The position numbers were made by a program, and so were the translations under genes. Source: Epiperipatus broadwayi (taxonomy: Eukaryota > Onychophora > Udeonychophora > Euonychophora > Peripatidae). From it: a DNA stretch of 64,000 bases. The number at the start of each line of letters is the position of its first letter. Within the stretch, counting starts at the first letter, position 1. Where the stretch lies: positions 7,112,501 through 7,176,500 of the forward strand of contig JAQFVV010006255.1 in NCBI GenBank assembly GCA_028023455.1. The letters run 5' to 3'. This document shows positions 1 through 10,034 of the stretch, piece by piece. The notes under the pieces are model-generated. The model worked only from the letters and a program-made list of their open reading frames with translations. It was not told the origin of the DNA and searched no databases.

Positions 1-810
1 CTTGATATATTACACACACACCTTGAGTTATTGGTAACTTTAACATTAACCTTACCTTTATTTTAACTTGATTTTAGATGTACATCATTTATATTTGCAA
101 TATCTTGTATAAGATAATTTTGTATTTTGATTTTAATTATATTGTTTTAACTTTGATCAGTTAGGATCTGTCTATGCCATATGAATTAAATGTTAGTTTT
201 ATAAATTATATTATTCTATAAACTCTACTAGACATATTTTGAATTATGCCTTGGATATATTTTAACAAGTATAGTGGCGATTGTTAATGTAAATAGTTAC
301 TCTTTAATAAATCACTAATATATCCCTGAAATTCTATAATTGCTTTCATTTTCATGTATTCTTTTACAGAAAAGAACGAGAGGATTCCTTTTTTTTTATG
401 TAATGTGGAATGTAAAAAAATAGAATATATATATATATATAGGAGGAATTGGAAGGAGGAGTGTAAACTGTAATTGATTTCTAGTTGTTTGATCTGCTCT
501 GATAATTCTGGAAATATTGTAAAATAATTTATAAAACCTAATTTATTAAAAATTACTCGTCCAATTCCCTTCTTCTGCATTTGTTTATGACATAGTTTTT
601 TTTTAATTATTAGAAAGAGAGAGAAAACCCAGAAAGCATAATTGGAGTTTGAAAGTTAATGAAATTTTTTTTTTTTTAGTTATAGCTAAAATGAAAGACA
701 TGGGACTATATTTATAATAAAATTTTGATTTATGTTTTTAAGAAGGAAAAGATCCAAGCTAGTGTTATGTTGTTATCCACTTTTAAGTCAATCCTAGGAT
801 TACCATTATA
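1..810. other. AT-rich sequence, no gene seen
   Basis: Non-coding AT-rich DNA with a short (AT)n run near 428-440. Open frames here are short and low-complexity. It ends at the left flank of the LTR element, whose last five bases (812-816, gtttg) are the probable target-site copy. Confidence 0.6.
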
Positions 811-816
811 TGTTTG

Positions 817-1457
817 TGTTATAGTTCTTCCTTTTCTCAGAAGTGGACTATTCCAGATGCCTCCTTATCTGATCGGATTAAGCATTGTTTGCCACAGGCC
901 ACTAGGCTGATGTATAGATAAAAACATAGCCAATGATTATTATAGGCCAATAAGCAATGATGCTTGCTGAATCTGAAGGTTTTCAATAAGGTCAAGGATC
1001 TGGGTATAAAGAGTCAGCCTTTTGTGAGAATCAGGGAAGAACGTCTGTCTAACTTGAAAAGACTCTTTGCGTTCTCTCAGGGAATCTCTGCTAACCTGAA
1101 CAGCAGCAAGTATTCCCATTGATAGCACTATGTTATTTTAGTCTATGCATCTAGGCAAGTCCACAGAGACCGGACACTGCTAAGACCACTCTCGACTCGA
1201 GGCAAACAGTCTTGTACAGCTGGAAGAGCCATACACCCTACCTGTGAGGCAAACCATCAGGTGAAGCTGGAAGAGGTAGGCAGAACCCAGAGTTTACGTT
1301 GAACAATACTATTCAACATTGTAAATATTCACTTATATATATATATTGTATTGTATATATTTGTACATATAATAAATGTATTAATTGTAATACTGGTCTT
1401 AGTATTATTTTAATTATTTTCTGTAGGTTGGGTCTGTAATCCAGACCAACCACAACA
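817..1457 (+). repeat. 5' LTR (about 641 bp)
   Basis: Matches 3485-4130 along its whole length with scattered substitutions and small indels. It begins TGTTATAG and ends CACAACA, the usual TG...CA termini. Near its 3' end are a TATA-like AT run (about 1335-1355) and an AATAAA signal (about 1371), consistent with promoter and polyadenylation functions of an LTR. Short open frames on the opposite strand are found in both LTRs only because the LTRs are copies. Confidence 0.93.
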
Positions 1458-1458
1458 G

Positions 1459-1480
1459 ATTTGGCGCAGTTGACAAAAGA
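1459..1480 (+). promoter_or_regulatory. Probable primer-binding site
   Basis: Immediately after the 5' LTR comes TTGGCGCAGTTGACAAAAG. A TGG starting 2-4 bases after the LTR is the expected position and start of a tRNA primer-binding site. I cannot assign the tRNA with confidence. Confidence 0.5.
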
Positions 1481-1871
1481 TTTTTTTCCTCCCATGGCTG
1501 GAAAAAGAAAAACTTGGAAACATAAATATGTGAGTGCACACTTATATAGACACTTGTAAGTTATGAATCTGTGATTATTAAATCATACTTAAATACGGTC
1601 CAAGTAAAATACATGAATACATATTTATTAAACAGTGATTATTAAAATCACTTACTAAACAGCCACTATCAAAATCACTTATTTCTGGGAGGAAAATTAA
1701 AGTGATCACAAACACGATTGGTGGTTCATAAACCAATCAAAATTGGCCTTTCTAAAAAATACAGAAGCTCACCCTAGCGGAGTAAAAAATCTGTCAAACA
1801 TAACCGTATCGAGTGGTTACTTGCAAATATACGGAATAAATATTTTTCTCACGTTTTAACAGAGAAAAAAA

Positions 1872-3284
1872 ATGGCTAATATAATTGGCTCGATGGAAGC
1901 TTTTGACACAGGGTTCCCTGAGAACTGGTCAAGCTACAAAGAGTGCCTGATTTTTTATATGCAGGCTAATCAGATCAAAAAGTCTGAAATAAAATTAGCG
2001 ACGCTGATGACAATAATCGGGTCGCAGACATACAATATTTTAAAATCTCAAATTGGGTCAGAAACACTTGCCGACTAAAATTTTGAGAAGGCATTGGCAA
2101 TTCTCACAGAATATTTTTCCCCCAAACCGCTAACAATAATGCAGAGATATTATTTCAATCTCTGTACTCAATCAGAGGGTAAAAAAGCTAGAGAATTCGC
2201 AATGCGAATCCAGACATTAGCACTCACATGCGATTTTAAAGAGTTCTTAAATGAAGCACTATGCAATCGTTTCATTTGTGGCATGAACGATCATAATTTA
2301 AGACTCAAACTATTAATGATGCCGGATATAGACTTTGAAAAGGCTGTAGCTCAAGCCATGCTGGCAGAATCTATAGCGTGTCAAGCTAGGCCATTACAAA
2401 AAATAAATTATACCGTTCAAAAAGTTGAACAGAAGGCTGAGTCTGACAAGCACTCAGTTAGCTCAACAACAACGAGTGTTAAGCGTTGTTATAGGTGTGA
2501 TGAACTGATGCACATGCAAACAGAATGTCCACACCTCCATACTGTCTGCTCATTTTGCAAGCGAGTCAGTCATATAAGAGCGGCATGTCTAAACTTAAAA
2601 AGACAAACAGCCAATATGAGAATGGAAATACCCATTCCAAAAAACAACAAGGGCAACTATAAGAAAAATAAACAAGTTGCCAGTATAAATCACATTAAGG
2701 ACAATCAGTCTGGATTTATACATAGTATTATAATTAATGATACGCCAGTGAGAATGGAACTGGACACAGGGTCTACAGTGTCTATTGTTTCAAAAAAGAC
2801 TTGGGCTATCATTAATAAAAATAATAAATATCTGCATCCTAGCACTAGGACTATAACAGATTATCAGGGTAAAAAAATAAAACTCTTGGGTCAGACAAGA
2901 GTTAAAATTACCATGCCTAACAAAACTAGGCACCTACCACTGGTAGTGGCAACAGGTGATCACAGCAACTTATTAGGCCGTGACTGGTTCAGTCATTTAG
3001 ACTTTACAGTGACAAAGGTGAACCAGATCACAACATTAACTAAATTAAAACCTGATTACTCAGAAGTCAACAAAAAGCTGATAACAAAAATGGATATGGA
3101 AAATTGGAACACCAGAATTGCCAGAACACCACTAGCTTTGCAGACTAAAGTGCTATGCAGGATGTATAGAGGACCCACTAAATGGATTCCAGCAGTCGTA
3201 ATCCAACAGAAAGGACTCCACACTGTTGTAGTCAAAACAGCAGATGGATATCAACATCATCGCCATCAAAAACAACTTAGCTAG
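1872..3284 (+). pseudogene. gag-protease-integrase-tail fusion ORF of the LTR element, one stop codon
   Basis: One reading frame from ATG 1872 to TAG 3282-3284, interrupted by a single TAA at 2076-2078. The N-terminal part is a gag-like helical region (FPENWSSYKE, then a segment ending AILTEYFSPK). Two CX2CX4HX4C zinc knuckles follow at roughly 2485-2530 and 2546-2590, the first reading CYRCDELMHMQTEC. A retropepsin-like aspartic protease comes next, with its catalytic DTGS at about 2763-2774 and the later LLGRDW motif near 2970-2987. After about 3020 the frame passes straight into GPTKWIPAVVIQQKG, followed by an HRHQKQL end that resembles the C-terminal tail of Gypsy-type integrases. About 2.5-3 kb of a normal pol is therefore missing, without loss of frame. 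Apart from the one stop, gag and protease look well preserved. Confidence 0.85.
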
Positions 3285-3470
3285 ATTATACTGATGCAGT
3301 CATAAAGAAGGAAGCTCCAGAGACATGCAGTACAAGCTAGGAGGGCCAACAAACTGAAGATACAAGCAAGGAGGACCAACAAACTGAAGACGGCAGCAAA
3401 CCACAACCAGCATTGAAGTGCATTAGTCGTCCTCCAGCACACCTGCATGAGTTTTCTAGGATAAATTTTA

Positions 3471-3484
3471 GCCAGGGGGAGGGA
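3471..3484 (+). promoter_or_regulatory. Polypurine tract
   Basis: The sequence ccagggggaggga lies directly against the start of the 3' LTR, where a retroelement primes plus-strand DNA synthesis. Its position confirms the LTR boundary. Confidence 0.85.
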
Positions 3485-4130
3485 TGTTATAGTTCTCCCT
3501 TTTCTCAGAAGTGGACTATTCCAGATGCCTCCTTATCTGATTGGATTAAGCATTGTTTGCCACAGGCCAATAGGCTGATGTATAGATAAAAACATAGCCA
3601 ATGATTATTACAGGCCAATAAGCAATGATGCTTGCTGAATCCGAAGGTTTTCAATAAGGTCAGGGATCTGGGTATAAATAGTCAGCCTTTTGTGAGAATC
3701 AGGGAAGAACGTCTGTCTAACCTGAAAAGACTCTTTGCATTCTCCCAGGGAAGCTCTGCTAACCTGAACAGCAGCAAGTATTCCCATTGATAGCACTATG
3801 TTATTTAGTCTATGCAGCTAGGCAAGTCCCACAGAGACTGGATACTGTTAAGACCATTCTCGGCTCGAGGCAAGCTGTCTTGTACAGCTGGAAGAGCCAT
3901 ACACCCTACCCGTGAGGCACGCCATCAGGTGTAGCTGGAAGCGGTAGGCAGAACCCAGAGTTTATGTTGAACTACACTATTCAACATTGTAAATATTCAC
4001 TTGTATATATATATATATTGTATTGCATATATTTGTACATATAATAAAGGTATTAATTGTAATATTGGTCTTAGTATTATTTTACATTATTTTCTGTAGG
4101 TTGGGTCTGTAATCCAGACCAAACACAACA
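3485..4130 (+). repeat. 3' LTR (about 646 bp)
   Basis: Second copy of the LTR, ending AAACACAACA, then the flank gttcg. It differs from the 5' copy by scattered single-base changes and an AT-run length difference. Confidence 0.93.
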
Positions 4131-6514
4131 GTTCGCTTCGGAAAAATGTAAGATAGCCTAAACATTTGTAATTATCTTTTATGTGAGAGGTTACAGTATA
4201 ATTGTATATAAATTAAAGTTTGAAAAATGTATTAACCCTACAAGAAACTGGTTGAATAGTACTAAATGATTAACATGTCCCCCCTTTCTTATAATTGATA
4301 TTAACTCTAAAAAAAAAAAAGAAAAGGTAAATAATTATTTTATAGTGGATTTTTTCTGTTTCATAAAATTTCAAAATCATACTATTTTATATACATTGAA
4401 TAAATAAAATTTTAAATTTAAGGCTATTTGTCCATGTCCCTAGTTTATTGTGTTACTTGATGATCCGGGGCATCTGAGCTCATACTCACTGCTCTCTTCA
4501 TCATATCTTCATGAGTTAACATACTTTTGTGGGATCACAGTTAATTGAGATGGGATCTTGTAACTTTCATATATAAATAATTGGACACAAGCAACTAAAC
4601 TTCTTTCTTGAACTCAGTTCACACTATGGCAAATGAGTTCCTTTTTCTCTAACCATAGTTTAGAGCCAGAGTGCTATCCAGCATCAACTTAATCTTTTAT
4701 GAAGCCATAGTTTTTCGAGACCCCCTTTTTAAACTCACATATGCAATCACTGAGAATCACAATGCTTTATTTTCTTTATTTATTGCAACCTTCTTAAGAT
4801 ATGATCAAAATGTTACTGTGTGAATCTGAAAAATATCTGTAGGGGGTTCCTATTGTTAAGTTTAAGAATTAAGATTGGGTTATATTCAAACTTGGCATAA
4901 ACTATATCTAACTAGTTAACCAGTAAAACTTGACTTCGTAAATTATCCCATAAAGTTAAGCCATTACTGTCTCTCTTTCAAATTAAAGTGATCTGATTGT
5001 TGATAAAGCATATTATCATTTTGTTTTTTTTAAAATTATTTATGTATTTTTCACAAGATTTATTGGATCATATATATTGTACACATTTCAATTGTGCTTT
5101 GTGCCTCAGTTAAAATAGTGAGATTCATAAAGTAGCAAAAATTTAAATTTCATGTCAGTAATATTCTTTGTAACTTTTTGAAACTAAAAGTACAGCAATT
5201 ACACTTAAAATTAGCTTATATAATGTTAGTAATGCACTAAGTAATATTTAAAATGCATATTAATATCTATTATAAGTACAATTTTTAATAATAATGTTGT
5301 TTAGAATATAATAATGGACTAATATTTATTAAAATAATGTATTTTTATTGTAAACAAATATAAATCTTAATAATTATCTATTAAATTTATAAAGTTGGTT
5401 AGCTTAAGATATATTAAATAAAGCATTAAATAATATTAAGCAAGATAAAGCATTATCCAATAAAAGCCTTTTTAATAATATGTGTGTATATCTTTGTGCT
5501 TCCATGTATTATTTTACAAATATTTAATTTGCTAATCATAATAATTATTTTAATTACTTTAGTTGAAAAAGTATTAAAGAACTGACTTATGTTTAATACT
5601 TAATAATATTAAATAGATATGAGAAATAATTTATTTTATAAAGTTTATTTGACAATATTCAGTTTATCAAATAATTATATTAAAAGAATATTACAAATTT
5701 AAATATTACATAAGTTAAGTTGCTATTTTTAGAATATTTTATTTTTCTTTCTGTCATTCTTTAATTAAGTCTAAAAATAGAATTGAAACTTGGTGATTAG
5801 AAATTGATTTTATTGGATAATTGATTTCAGTAGTCAGCTGATCAATTTGGGTTAGCTATATATAACAGATAGGTGTTTGTGTTTGGGTGTCTTTTGCCTT
5901 TTGCTTTGCTTCTTCTTCTGTGTGTGTGTACAAAAATTATTAAGTTTTAAAAAAAGAAACAGTTAACAATTTGTTTTAAAAAATGTGTTTAAATTTTAAT
6001 CTCTTTTTTTTAAGTATCATTAAAATGAAATAAGCTAAACAGTTAGTTCACTCTTCAGAGGCAATATTGATACCTGATTTATCGGAGCAATTTAAAGAAA
6101 ACACATGAATGGCTGGAACAAGATTACAATATTATTGGAATTTTCACTTTAATTTATGAAAAAAAAAAAAGATTTGCATAGGAACAATGAACAACAACGT
6201 AAGGAAGTATCACATAAGAATTTATTTATCCTGTTATAAAAATATTTTTCTATTTGCTCACAAACTTTTATGATTTTAAAATAATAAAATGCTAAACTCC
6301 TGAATTGAACTATTTAATCTTCTACTTTAGTGTTTCAATTGTGGAACTAATTATTCTATTTATTTCTACTAATCTTAGAAATGTTTTAATAACATAAAAA
6401 AAGACATTTAAAACTTGAATTACTTATTCATCTAATATATTATGATATTATATAATGAAATTTGTTAAAATATAAACTAACTTATAACAATGTATCATTC
6501 TAAGCAAATAAACC
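4131..6514. other. AT-rich sequence without recognised gene
   Basis: Low-complexity AT-rich DNA. The only notable spot is around 5860-5935: a TATA-like run (ctatatataacag) precedes a pyrimidine/GT-rich stretch. It could be a promoter or a decayed repeat end, but no convincing open frame follows it. Confidence 0.5.
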
Positions 6515-6682
6515 TCGCATGATCACTATTTCTCACTGATGAAGGCCACAAGCCAGAAATTTGTCTGGAGATATTGGATGAGTAAGCACTAGATGGGAAT
6601 TTTATGCACAAGCCTTCTGGCATCCATTGATTACTCTGGCTTGCACTGAGTGGCAATACGTATAGAGAGTTTTGCCTGTTTT
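6515..6682 (+). repeat. Dispersed repeat with a second, inverted partial copy at 7155-7219
   Basis: A moderately GC-richer block. Its last ~64 bases (6619-6682, from ggcatccattgattactctg to ttttgcctgtttt) reappear in inverse orientation at 7155-7219 with only a few differences. The first part holds a hammerhead-like core (separate entry). The block is probably the end of a retroelement or retrozyme-like repeat, but its full length is unknown. Confidence 0.7.
6536..6565 (+). ncRNA. Degenerate hammerhead-ribozyme-like core (candidate)
   Basis: The order of elements matches a type I hammerhead. CTGATGA is at 6536-6542, a small stem II (GGC 6544-6546 with GCC 6552-6554) closes a short loop, GAAA is at 6556-6559, and a minimal stem III/loop leads to GTC at 6563-6565, the expected cleavage triplet. 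Sequence before CTGATGA (ttctca) and after GTC (tggaga) can pair only weakly as stem I. Such ribozymes are known in Penelope-like elements and animal retrozymes. This copy has an A/A mismatch at the base of stem II and a shortened stem III, so it may be inactive. Confidence 0.4.
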
Positions 6683-7030
6683 AATGTATCATTCTGTTAT
6701 TTAAAAGAAATACTGAAACTGATGTTCAGTTTATACTTAGAGCAATAAAATATTTCAAGGTTTAGCTGCAGAAAAGCTAAAGATTATAATTCATATTTAT
6801 TCTAATTGGAACCACTTATAAAGGGAAAACTTTCTTCTACTTCATTTTTAAGTTATTGAAATTAAATATTAAAAGAATTAATATGCACGGACAATTCATT
6901 AACTTTAAGAGAAAATTATTTTTGTCATTTCTAATTTTTAAGTTTGCGAGCGGGTGGAAGAAAAAAAAAGATTTCAATAAGTTAACTGAGTGTCCAAATT
7001 TTTGTCTCAACTTACATTTCAGGATGTGTT

Positions 7031-7174
7031 AAAACAGGCAAAACTCTTTATGTCAAGTGTTGGTGGTCGATGGTCCACACAGCTGCCTTACAAGCAGTTG
7101 TGTCCCAGGTTTGTAGGTTCGCTTCCCGGCCGATGCTTTGACACATGAGAAAAAAAAACAGGCAAAATTCTCTA
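7031..7174 (+). mobile_element. tRNA-derived SINE with about 20-bp target duplication
   Basis: The body at 7051-7154 starts gtcaag, contains an anticodon-arm-like segment (gctgcCTTACAAgcagt, resembling tRNA-Val with anticodon TAC) and a clear RNA polymerase III B-box (GGTTCGCTTCC, 7116-7126), and ends in an A-rich tail. The flanks aaaacaggcaaaactcttta (7031-7050) and aaaacaggcaaaattctcta (7155-7174) differ at two positions and are the duplicated target. A second member of the same family is at 28378-28489; both end in GGYCGATGCTNTGA followed by a few bases and then poly(A). Confidence 0.85.
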
Positions 7175-7339
7175 TACGTATTGCCACTCAGTGCAAGCCA
7201 GAATAATCAAAGGATGCCAGGTGGGTTTGGTAAAAGAAGATTAACTTTTATTTCAACTTATTTTTGGCTATTGTTATATTTAAAAGAAATTTACACTTAA
7301 TGTATTATAATTATTACTTAAATTTTAATAGGTATTATA

Positions 7340-10034
7340 TAAGTGTGGGTAATTGATTTAAAATGTGGATATATACTCTACTATAATGGCACAAATATTG
7401 GAAATACAAGTGGAGTAGGATTCATGGTAAATAAAAAATGAAAGAATAACATCGTGGAGATTGATGGTGTATCGGACAGAGTGGCAAGATTAGTTTTACA
7501 ACTTAATAGCAGATATCAAATGCAGATAATTCAGGTTTATGCCCCAATAAGTTTTCATAGTGATGAAGTAGTAGAAGATTTTTATATGGATATACAAAAG
7601 ACTTTTGATCAGAGTAAACAACATTTTAAAATGGTTATGGGAGACTTTAATGCTAGAATTGATAAACAAATGAAAGAAAAAAATGCTGTAGGTAATTTTG
7701 GTTATGGTAATAGAAATGAGAGAGGACATAATTTGCAGAAAAAAAAAACCTTTATATTATGAATTCTTTTTTTGAGAAAAATGTTAAAAGGAAATGGACA
7801 TGGAAGCATCCAAATGAAGGTACAGCAGAACTGGATTATATTTTGACTAACAGAAAATACATATTTCAAGATTGTAATGTTCTTAATAAATTTAACACAG
7901 GAAGTGATCATCGATTAGTAAGATGTAAGATACATGTTAATGCAAAACTAGAGAGACAAAAATTATTAAGAAAAACAATGTTTACAGTTGATATTCCTAA
8001 TCTTCAGAAACATTCTAATGAATTTAAATTAGAACTTACAAATCGGTTTCAAATATTAGTAGATTTTGAACATGATTCAGATTTGAATGACATTAATAGG
8101 AAAATAACTGATACATTTTTAAAAACTGCAACAAAGATAGCTGGTAGAAAAAAGCAGCAATTGACCAATAAAATTTAAACTGAGACTAGAGAATTTATGA
8201 AGAAAAGAAGGAATATGAGGATATACAAAAATGATGCATTAAAAAAGATTGAATATCTCGAATTTTGTAAAATGGTGTGAAAAAGAATTGAAAATGATAT
8301 AAGAAAATATAATTGTGACCTAGCAAAGAAAGCTGTAGAAGAGAATAAAAGTCTAAAGAGTGTAAAAGAACATTTTGGTATTGGTAGGAAATTTATATCT
8401 GCAATAAGAAAAAAAGATGGCATTATTACTGAAATGAGAGATGATATCATGAAATGTGTAGAAGACTTCTATCAAGAATTATTATATAGTAATAAAGAAC
8501 AAGTACCTCCTATATCTATTACATCTTCCAAATTGCCCAGAATTTTAAATGAAGAAGTGAGACATGCAATTAAATTTATGAAAAAAGAGAAGGCTCCAGG
8601 TAATGATGGAATTATAATTAATATATTAAAAGAAGCAGATGAAGAAATAGAAATTTTTTTCGCAAAGTTATATACCAAATGTCTAAATGATAAAAAAGTA
8701 CCAGATGATTAGAAGAGTGCAGTATTAATATTTAAAAAAGGTGATAAAGAAGATATTACAAATTATGGACCTATCAATCTTTTATCAGTTTTATACAAAA
8801 TTTTTACTAAGATAATTACAACTTGTCTACAGAAAGCACTGGATTTCCACCAACCGAGAAAACAAGCTGGATTTAAAAATGGTTTTAGTACAGTAGATCA
8901 TATCCAGGTATTGAGAGAAGTTATAGAAAGGACAAATGAATATGAGTTGCCATTATGCTTAGGATTTGTAGATTATGAAAAGGCATTTGATTCTATAAAC
9001 ATTTCTTCAGTGATTAAAGCATAGGATCATCAAGGTGTAGATCCAGGATATTGTCATATTTTAAAGAATATTTATAAAAATGCAACAGCAACAATTAGAT
9101 TACATAATGATAGTAGGAAAATCAACATTGAAAAGGGTGTAAGACAGGGTGACTCCATATTTCCAAAACTTTTTACAGCAGTGCTGCAAGAAGTATTTTG
9201 TGGATTAAAATGGGAAGCTAAAGGAGTGAAAGTAAATGGAGATTATTTAAGCCATTTAGATTTAATCAGATAATGTAGTTGTTTTTGCAAATAATGCTTT
9301 AGAACTACAGGAAATGTTGCAGGAGTTATCAGATGAAAGTAGGAAAGTAGGACTAAAGATAAATGTTAAAAAGACTAAAGCAATGTTTAATAGATTTTCT
9401 CAAAATCTGAAAATAAAGATTGATTATGATGAGTTAGAAGAAGTTAACAGTTATAAATACCTTGGTCAGATTATTAATACAGATGGAAACATAATAGATA
9501 AAATTAATCATAGAATTAAACTTGGTTGGAGTGCTTTTAGTAGAAATATCTTGATACTAAAAGGAAATATGCCTATGTGTTTAAAAAGAAAGGTTTTTAA
9601 TAAATGTGTTTTACCACTTCTTACTTATGGATCTGAGACTTGGACACTTAATAGAATAGCAATACAGAGACTTCAGACCACTCAAAGAAGTATGGAGAGA
9701 TGCATGTTGGGAGTAACAAGAAGAGATCAAAAATGCAATGTATGGGTAAGAGAACAAACAGGTGATACTGACCTCATTGAAAAAATTATAAGATTGACAT
9801 GGAGTTGGCTGGACATATTTCTAGAAGAGATGATAATAGACGGACAAATGAAAATTTGAACGGGATTCCAAGAGATTGTAAAAGACCCAGAAAGAGACCA
9901 CACATGAGATGGATGGATGAAATAAGAAAGTGTACAGGGGTGATGTGGAGAAGAGAAGCTAAAGATAGCAGATGGATTGAACTTGGAGAGACCTTATCCT
10001 GCAGTAGATTGATAATGGTTGATGATAATAATTT
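7340..10034 (+). mobile_element. RTE-type non-LTR retrotransposon (LINE), decayed
   Basis: A 5'-truncated LINE. The endonuclease part shows VYAPISFHSDE, MGDFNARI and, after a frameshift in a poly-A run near 7745, LDYILTNRKYIF and GSDHRLVR. The reverse transcriptase follows with KKEKAPGNDGI, NLLSVLYKIF, FVDYEKAFDSI and EKGVRQGDSIFPKLF. The C-terminal tail includes GHISRRDDNRR and KRPHMRWMDEIRKC. Breaks include in-frame stops near 7441, 8176, 8278, 8710 and 9022, and frameshifts near 7745, 9260-9290 and 9795. The catalytic FADD motif is destroyed: the first frameshift of the palm lies exactly there, and the second aspartate is replaced (SDNVVVFA). The 3' end is a tgatgataat-type tail, as in RTE elements. 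It cannot encode an active enzyme. Confidence 0.9.

Larger units (their letters stand above)
817..4130 (+). mobile_element. Internally deleted Gypsy-type LTR retrotransposon, full LTR-to-LTR
   Basis: A structurally bounded element. Two direct LTRs start TGTTATAGTT and end ACAACA, with a primer-binding-like site after the first and a polypurine tract before the second. The five flanking bases are gtttg on the left and gttcg on the right, a one-mismatch target duplication. The interior is only about 2 kb and encodes gag, two zinc knuckles, an aspartic protease and then directly an integrase-tail-like segment. Reverse transcriptase, RNase H and the integrase core are missing. The element would therefore depend on a relative for replication. 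The two LTRs remain very similar, so insertion is not ancient compared with the other elements here. Confidence 0.9.

Noticed and set aside
940-1128. Open frame on the minus strand, repeated at 3608-3796
   Set aside because: It exists twice only because it lies in the two LTR copies; it has no coding features and is antisense to the element.
5860-5935. Promoter of a gene (TATA-like run followed by GT-rich sequence)
   Set aside because: No open frame or transcript evidence follows; such runs are common in this AT-rich DNA.
6085-6180. Short frame with a hydrophobic stretch (EWLEQDYNIIGIF) as an exon of a membrane protein
   Set aside because: Too short, no splice partner, and runs into a poly-A/lysine tract.
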